From contig NZ_JANLNM010000004.1 in the NCBI RefSeq assembly GCF_024701975.1, forward strand, positions 372,001 through 436,000: a stretch of 64,000 nt of DNA, written 5' to 3'. This DNA is from Variovorax sp. ZS18.2.2 (lineage in GTDB: Bacteria; Pseudomonadota; Gammaproteobacteria; Burkholderiales; Burkholderiaceae_C). The notes below the pieces were generated by a model. That model worked only from the letters and a program-made list of their open reading frames with translations, was not told the origin of the DNA and ran no database searches. The position numbers were made by a program, and so were the translations under genes. Below are positions 59,566-64,000 of the stretch, piece by piece (the first letter of the stretch is position 1; the number at the start of each line of letters is the position of its first letter).

Positions 59566-60524
59566 CGACGCTGCCTTTCATGCCCGTCCTGCGGTGGCAC
59601 CGGCGCCTCGCGTTCGTGCTGCTCGCGTTGATGCAGGCCGCCTGCGCGCAGCGCGCCGGCGCCGACCTGCGCGCGCCGGCGGCCGAAGACGAAGTGCTGC
59701 ACTGGAACCAGCCCGCCGTGCGCGCGAACTGCCCCGACCGCCGCGGCTACCTCTGGGTGCAGCCGGTCGAAGGGCCGGCCTGCATCCGTTATTTCGCGAG
59801 CGACGAAATCGACGGCGCGCGCGTGGCCATCGTGCAGTTTTCCGGCGACCGCGACAGCGTGATGGACCAGCCGCCCACGCGCATTTCCGGCAATACCGAG
59901 GCGCTGCGCACGCTCGATGCGCAGCGCAGCCGCGACCGTGCGGGCGTGCCGTGGATCTTCATGGCACGGCCCGGCACGTACGGCTCCTCGGGCGACCACC
60001 GGAGGCGCCGCGAGCCCGTGGAGTTTCACGCGCTCGATGCGGCGCTCGATGCGCTCATGCAGCGCCACCAGCTGCAGCGCATCGTGATCCTGGGGCACAG
60101 CGGCGGCGCGACCGCCGGCGCCGCGTTGCTCACCATGGGCCGCACGCGCGTGGCCTGCGCGGTGCTGACCTCGGGCGCCTATGGGCTGCTCGAACGGGCG
60201 CGCATGCTGGGCATGTCGAAGGACGGACGCACCGACACCACCGGCAGCACGCTGTTCTACGACCCGCTCGACCATGTGAACGGCATCGTGCGCGACCCGG
60301 CGCGGCGCATCGTGCTGATCGGCAACCGCGACGACAGGAACACGCCCTTCGCCCTGCAGCAGCGCTTCGGCGATGCGGTGGCGAAGGCGGGGCACCGCAT
60401 CGAGGTGAAGACCCATGCGGCCGAGCCACCCACCTATCACGACCTCACGGACCGCATCGGCCTGCACACCGCATCGCTGTGCGCGCGCGAGGCGCTGTTT
60501 CCGCCAACATCTGGAGCCGAATGA
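59562..60524 (+). CDS. Alpha/beta-hydrolase-like lipoprotein coupled to the CapA/Mur-ligase fusion, 320 aa
   Basis: The signal peptide (RWHRRLAFVLLALMQAACAQ) ends in a lipobox-like QAAC. The nucleophile elbow is ILGHSGGATAG, the oxyanion strand VAIVQFSGDRDS, and a late His lies in PPTYHDLTDRIG. GTG 59562 overlaps the previous stop; ATG 59580 (MPVLRWHRRL) gives a more standard signal peptide. The tight coupling to the large fusion gene suggests it releases, trims or anchors that enzyme's product in the envelope, which is inference. Its stop overlaps the epimerase ATG. Confidence 0.82.
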   Translation: MTTLPFMPVLRWHRRLAFVLLALMQAACAQRAGADLRAPAAEDEVLHWNQPAVRANCPDRRGYLWVQPVEGPACIRYFASDEIDGARVAIVQFSGDRDSVMDQPPTRISGNTEALRTLDAQRSRDRAGVPWIFMARPGTYGSSGDHRRRREPVEFHALDAALDALMQRHQLQRIVILGHSGGATAGAALLTMGRTRVACAVLTSGAYGLLERARMLGMSKDGRTDTTGSTLFYDPLDHVNGIVRDPARRIVLIGNRDDRNTPFALQQRFGDAVAKAGHRIEVKTHAAEPPTYHDLTDRIGLHTASLCAREALFPPTSGAE

Positions 60525-61600
60525 GCATCAGCATCACCTCCCGTGAATACGGCCGCATGCCCGATGGGCGCGTGGTGACCGAATACACCCTCGACAACGG
60601 CCGCGGCCTGCGCTTCTGTGCCATCAACCACGGCGGCATCGTCACCGCGCTGCACGTGCCCGACCGGCATGGGAACGGCGCGAACATCGTGCTGGGTTTG
60701 CCATCGCTCGATGACTACCTGAAGCCGCATCCGCATTTCGGCACCATCGTCGGCCGCTATGCGAACCGCATCGCGGCGGGGCGCTTTGTGCTCGACGGCA
60801 CCACGTACCAGGTTGGCCTGAACGACGGCGCGAATTCGCTGCACGGCGGGCCGAAGGGGTTCGGCACGCGCTTCTGGGAGATCGCGCCGGTGTCCGCGGA
60901 GGACGCGCGCGGCGATGTCGCCATCGAGCTGCGCTACACGAGCGTCGATGGCGAAGAAGGCTACCCCGGCGAAGTGCAGCTCACGGTGCGCTACACGCTC
61001 TCGGCGACGCAGAACATATGGCGCATCGACTACCGCGCCGAGACCGACAAGCCGACGGTGCTGAACCTGAGCCACCACGACTACTTCAACCTCGCGGGCA
61101 GTGGCCATGTGATGGACCACCGATTGACGATTCCCGCGAGCCGCTTCTGCCCGGTCGATGCGCAACTGATTCCGCTCGGCACAGCCGAGGTGAGCACGAC
61201 GCCTTTCGACTTCCGCACGCCGACCCTCATCGGTGAACGCATTCGCGAAGGACACGAGCAACTGCTGCGCGCGCATGGCTACGACCACAACTGGGTGCTT
61301 GATCGCAAGGACGACGGCCTCGCCGGCCTTGCCATGGCCGCGCGCGTCGAACACGAAGCCTCGGGCCGCGTGATGGAAGTGCACACCACCGAACCCGGCG
61401 TGCAGTTCTATTCGGGCAACTTCCTCGACGGCAGCCTCATGGGGTCGCAGGGTGCGAGCTTGCGGCAGGGCGATGGCCTCTGCCTCGAGACGCAGCACTA
61501 CCCGGACTCGCCGAACCAGCCGGGTTTTCCGTCGACCGTGCTGCGGCCGGGCGAGGTGTTCCGCAGCATCACGGAACACCGCTTCAGCGTCGCTGGCTGA
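60521..61600 (+). CDS. galM: Aldose 1-epimerase (mutarotase), 359 aa
   Basis: It interconverts alpha and beta anomers of aldoses. Family motifs are INHGGIVTALHVPDRHGN, GRYANRIAAGRF, NDGANSLHGGPKGF (first catalytic His), LNLSHHDYFNLAGSG (second catalytic His), GYDHNWVL, and the Glu in CLETQHYPDSPNQPGFPST. No signal peptide. The ATGA overlap with the lipoprotein hydrolase gene puts it in the same transcript, while its biochemical partners are the lactonase and SDR genes that follow. Confidence 0.94.
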   Translation: MSISITSREYGRMPDGRVVTEYTLDNGRGLRFCAINHGGIVTALHVPDRHGNGANIVLGLPSLDDYLKPHPHFGTIVGRYANRIAAGRFVLDGTTYQVGLNDGANSLHGGPKGFGTRFWEIAPVSAEDARGDVAIELRYTSVDGEEGYPGEVQLTVRYTLSATQNIWRIDYRAETDKPTVLNLSHHDYFNLAGSGHVMDHRLTIPASRFCPVDAQLIPLGTAEVSTTPFDFRTPTLIGERIREGHEQLLRAHGYDHNWVLDRKDDGLAGLAMAARVEHEASGRVMEVHTTEPGVQFYSGNFLDGSLMGSQGASLRQGDGLCLETQHYPDSPNQPGFPSTVLRPGEVFRSITEHRFSVAG

Positions 61601-61609
61601 AGCCTCGCG

Positions 61610-62530
61610 TCAGCCAGCGAACAACGCAGCCGGCACGCCGGGGCTGCCGATGCGCACGGCGAACAGGCCACCGGCCAGCGGTTCGCTCTTCAACTGTTCT
61701 TCGGTGCGGCCGTTGCGCGCGGTCGTGATGTAGAGCGTCTGCATGTCCGCGCCGCCGAAGGCGCAGTCGGTGACGTTGCTTGCAGGCAGCGCGATGCGCG
61801 CGAGTTCCGCCGCGGTCACTGGGTCGTGGCAGGTGACGCAGGCGCCGTCCCAGTGCGCGATCCACAGGCGCCCGGCCGCGTCGGTGGTCATGCCGTCGGG
61901 AAGGCCATCGGGCTTGGGGAAGCGATGCCACACGCGGCGGTTCGACACGGTGCCGGCTTCCATGTCGAAGTCGTAGGCGTAGAGGTTGTTGAGCACCGTG
62001 TTGTTGAAGTACATGGTGCGTCCGTCGGCCGACCACGTCGGGCCGTTGGTCACCTCGAAGCCGTCGTCGTGCTTGGTGCAGCGGCCGTCGGCGTCGTAGC
62101 GGTAGAGCGCGCCGGTGGGTGCCTTGCAGTCGAAGTCCATGCTGCCGCCCCAGAAGCGGCCGCGGCTGTCGCACTTGCCGTCGTTGAAGCGGTTGTTGGT
62201 GCGCTCGGGTTCGGGCTGGTGCAGGTAGCGCGGCTGGGCGCCGGCGCCCGGCAACTGCGTCGTGTCGAAGAGCGCGAAGCCGCGGCGCAGCGTGAGGATG
62301 AGGCCCGGCGCGTTCGCGCGCTCCGAGATCGCGGTGATCTCTTCGTCGAACAGCCAGGCGCGCCGCGCGCCGTCCGACGGGCGGAACCAGAACAGGCGCG
62401 GCGTGAGGATGTCGATCCAGTAGAGCGCCTGCTCGCGCTGCGACCAGAGCGTGCCCTCGCCGAGGTTCGCTTCGGCGGGCCAGATGCATTCGGGGGAGCC
62501 CTCGATCGAGGGTGCGGTGTAGCTCGTCAT
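61610..62530 (-). CDS. SMP-30/gluconolactonase family sugar lactonase, 306 aa
   Basis: This six-bladed propeller lactonase should open sugar lactones to aldonic acids. The metal and substrate residues appear in SPECIWPAEANLGEGTLWSQ (Glu), NRFNDGKCDSRGRFWGGSMD (Asn/Asp), FEVTNGPTWSADGRTMYFNNT and PDGMTTDAAGRLWIAHWDG. ATG 62530 is preferred over 62545 because AAGGAAAACA gives it proper spacing. It is divergent from the SDR gene and converges on galM. Confidence 0.92.
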   Translation of the reverse strand: MTSYTAPSIEGSPECIWPAEANLGEGTLWSQREQALYWIDILTPRLFWFRPSDGARRAWLFDEEITAISERANAPGLILTLRRGFALFDTTQLPGAGAQPRYLHQPEPERTNNRFNDGKCDSRGRFWGGSMDFDCKAPTGALYRYDADGRCTKHDDGFEVTNGPTWSADGRTMYFNNTVLNNLYAYDFDMEAGTVSNRRVWHRFPKPDGLPDGMTTDAAGRLWIAHWDGACVTCHDPVTAAELARIALPASNVTDCAFGGADMQTLYITTARNGRTEEQLKSEPLAGGLFAVRIGSPGVPAALFAG

Positions 62531-62575
62531 TGTTTTCCTTGTCATGTCTCCTTGACGCGGCGGATCGTATCAAGG

Positions 62576-62633
62576 CATATTGATAATTGAAATCAAACAA
62601 TATGGAATAGATCGATATGCATTTTGCAATATC
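62576..62633. promoter_or_regulatory. Operator-like inverted repeats in the lactonase/SDR divergent promoter
   Basis: CATATTG (62576-62582) and CAATATG (62598-62604) are perfect 7-bp arms 15 bp apart. GATAT and ATATC (62614-62618, 62629-62633) form a second pair. The stretch is strongly AT-rich compared with the genes and lies between the divergent starts. Confidence 0.5.
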
Positions 62634-62660
62634 ACTTTTCCATCTCACTGGAGACCTTTC

Positions 62661-63434
62661 TTGAATTCGCCCCAACTCTCGATCCATCCGAGCCTGAAAG
62701 GCCGCACCGTGTTCGTCACCGGCGGCGGCAGCGGCATCGGCGCGGCCATCGTCGCGGCTTTCGCTGCGCAGGGCGCGCGGGTGGCCTTTGTCGACATCGC
62801 CGAAGGCGCGAGCGCCGCCCTCGCGCAGCAGATCGTCGCAGCCGGCGATGACGCGCCGTGGTGGCGCGCCTGCGACGTGCGCGACATCGGCGCGCTGCAA
62901 GCTGCCATCGCCGATGCATCGGCCTCGCTCGGTGACTTCGCGGTGCTGGTCAACAACGTGGCGAGCGACGACCGCCACACGCTCGAATCGGTCACGCCCG
63001 CGTACTACGACAACCGCATGGCGATCAACGAGCGGCCCGCGCTGTTCGCGATCCAGTCGGTGGTGCCGGGCATGAAGCGGCTGGGCTTTGGCTCGGTGGT
63101 CAACCTCGGCTCCACGGGCTGGCAGACCAAGGGCTCGGGCTATCCCTGCTATGCGATCGCGAAGTCGTCGGTGAACGGTCTCACGCGCGGGCTTGCGGTG
63201 GACCTGGGCAAGGACCGCATCCGCATCAACACCGTGTCGCCGGGTTGGGTGATGACGGAGCGGCAGGTGAAGCTGTGGCTCGATGAAGAGGGCGAGAAGG
63301 CGCTCAAGCGCAACCAGTGCCTGCCCGACAAGCTGATGCCGGAAGACATCGCGCGTATGGTGCTGTTCCTCGCATCGGACGACGCGAAGATGTGCACGGC
63401 GCAGGAGTTCACGGTGGACGCGGGCTGGACCTGA
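62661..63434 (+). CDS. SDR-family sugar (aldose) dehydrogenase, 257 aa
   Basis: This is a classical short-chain dehydrogenase. The cofactor motif TGGGSGIGAAI, NNVAS in place of NNAG, and the catalytic Ser in NLGST are present. The active pair is YAIAK, and the C-terminal SPGWVMTERQ and ASDDAKMCTAQEFTVDAGW are typical. The TTG start at 62661 has GGAG about nine bases upstream; the open frame from 62580 has a leader lacking homology. With galM and the lactonase it would make epimerised sugar to lactone to aldonate (for example L-arabinose or D-galactose). The exact sugar is not determined. Confidence 0.88.
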   Translation: MNSPQLSIHPSLKGRTVFVTGGGSGIGAAIVAAFAAQGARVAFVDIAEGASAALAQQIVAAGDDAPWWRACDVRDIGALQAAIADASASLGDFAVLVNNVASDDRHTLESVTPAYYDNRMAINERPALFAIQSVVPGMKRLGFGSVVNLGSTGWQTKGSGYPCYAIAKSSVNGLTRGLAVDLGKDRIRINTVSPGWVMTERQVKLWLDEEGEKALKRNQCLPDKLMPEDIARMVLFLASDDAKMCTAQEFTVDAGWT

Positions 63435-64000
63435 TCAGTCCATCTCCAGTTTGCGTCCGTAGACGCTCATGCTGGCCGTCTTGAGAGCCTTCATCATCAC
63501 CCGCGCCGCAGGCGACAGCAGCCGGTCGGTGCGCGTGATGATGCCGAACTGGTCCATGTGGCAGGGCATGTCGAGCGGCAGCATCGACACGATGCCGTGC
63601 GACGCGTAGTAGCGCGCCACGTCGGTCGCGAGCACGGCCACCATGTCGCTCTGCTGCAGCATCCGCGTGATGAAGAGCAGGGCCGAGCTCTCGATGGTGT
63701 TGGTCGGCGGCGCGAGGCCGTCCTCCTGGAACATCAGCTCGAAGCGGTGGCGCAGCACGCTGCCCGCGGGCGGCACGATCCAGCCGGCGCCGACCACGTC
63801 GCGCAGCGTGAGGCCGCTCTCGCCGAGCATCGGATGGCCCGGCCGCACCATCGCGCACACCGGCTCCTCGCTCAGGGCTTCGTAGCGCAGCTGCGACTTG
63901 TCGTGCTCGGCGAAGAGCCGGGCCACGAGGATGTCGAGCTTGCCCTGCTCGAGCCGCTCGATCAGCACCGGGCTGGTTTCGATTTCCAGCGACACGCGCA
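63435..64000 (-). CDS. LysR-family regulator, C-terminal part (5' end beyond window)
   Basis: The visible 188 residues are a LysR effector-binding domain (VSLEIETSPVLIERLEQGKLDILVARLF, then EEPVCAMVRPGHPML, IESSALLFITRMLQQSDMVAVLATDVARYYASHG). The DNA-binding N-terminus lies past base 64000. It converges on the SDR gene with stops adjacent, and probably regulates the aldose oxidation genes. Confidence 0.85.
   Translation of the reverse strand, partial: RVSLEIETSPVLIERLEQGKLDILVARLFAEHDKSQLRYEALSEEPVCAMVRPGHPMLGESGLTLRDVVGAGWIVPPAGSVLRHRFELMFQEDGLAPPTNTIESSALLFITRMLQQSDMVAVLATDVARYYASHGIVSMLPLDMPCHMDQFGIITRTDRLLSPAARVMMKALKTASMSVYGRKLEMD

Overview
The window looks like chromosome from a high-GC betaproteobacterium of the Comamonadaceae, most plausibly Variovorax or a close relative. 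The basis is the strong G/C third-position preference, the long chains of genes joined by ATGA/GTGA stop-start overlaps, and the gene mix (three peptidyl-arginine/agmatine deiminase paralogues, PutA next to an XRE-cupin regulator, an orphan VgrG island, a Wza/Wzb/Wzc exopolysaccharide operon). The genus call is inference from gene content. No rRNA, tRNA, CRISPR array, transposase or origin was seen.

Layout. 0-2.1 kb: a small XRE regulator, a small Cys-rich hypothetical protein and a gene-poor stretch. 2.1-7.4 kb: a degenerate response regulator, two exported (Tat) agmatine-deiminase-family proteins in an operon, a LysR regulator and a divergent cytoplasmic paralogue. 7.5-17.1 kb: a seven-gene overlapping operon (lipid-type methyltransferase, metallo-beta-lactamase-fold lipoprotein, response regulator, histidine kinase, MFS transporter, aldehyde dehydrogenase, alpha/beta hydrolase) facing a TetR gene and a divergent SDR. 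Both promoter regions carry the same kind of paired operator with the same 36-bp spacing, so the block looks like one TetR regulon. It ends in a truncated NAD-epimerase remnant. 17.3-18.4 kb: a small membrane protein, a terminator, a perfect 15-bp-arm palindrome and a long non-coding leader region.

18.4-30.3 kb: an exopolysaccharide operon (outer-membrane export lipoprotein, tyrosine phosphatase, tyrosine autokinase, initiating phosphoglycosyltransferase, polymerase-like membrane protein, pyruvyltransferase, GT4 glycosyltransferase, glycoside-hydrolase-like exported protein, flippase, phytanoyl-CoA-type dioxygenase) followed by an AhpD-like protein and a large palindromic intergenic element. 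Base composition drops visibly from the kinase domain through the polymerase gene. 30.5-36.4 kb: putA, then a divergent XRE-cupin/GNAT/methyltransferase operon. 36.5-40.4 kb: small membrane or hypothetical proteins and a secreted carboxylesterase flanked by copies of a 42-bp repeat.

40.5-50.0 kb: an orphan type VI secretion island. In transcription order on the minus strand it holds VgrG, a DUF4123 adaptor, a membrane protein, three tandem DUF3304 lipoproteins (the middle one frameshifted in a G7 tract) and a Tle1-like phospholipase effector. A DUF3396 (type VI immunity family) gene and a DUF2147 gene lie on the other strand. 50.3-53.4 kb: an old-yellow-enzyme-type oxidoreductase, an EamA exporter and a divergent LysR. 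53.6-60.5 kb: an OmpA-like protein and a 1591-residue protein fusing a helical toroid-like region, a CapA-type domain and a Mur-ligase-type domain, coupled to a lipoprotein hydrolase; this is my best candidate for an undescribed system. 60.5-64 kb: aldose 1-epimerase, SMP-30 lactonase and an SDR dehydrogenase, enough for an oxidative sugar pathway, with a LysR gene cut by the right edge.
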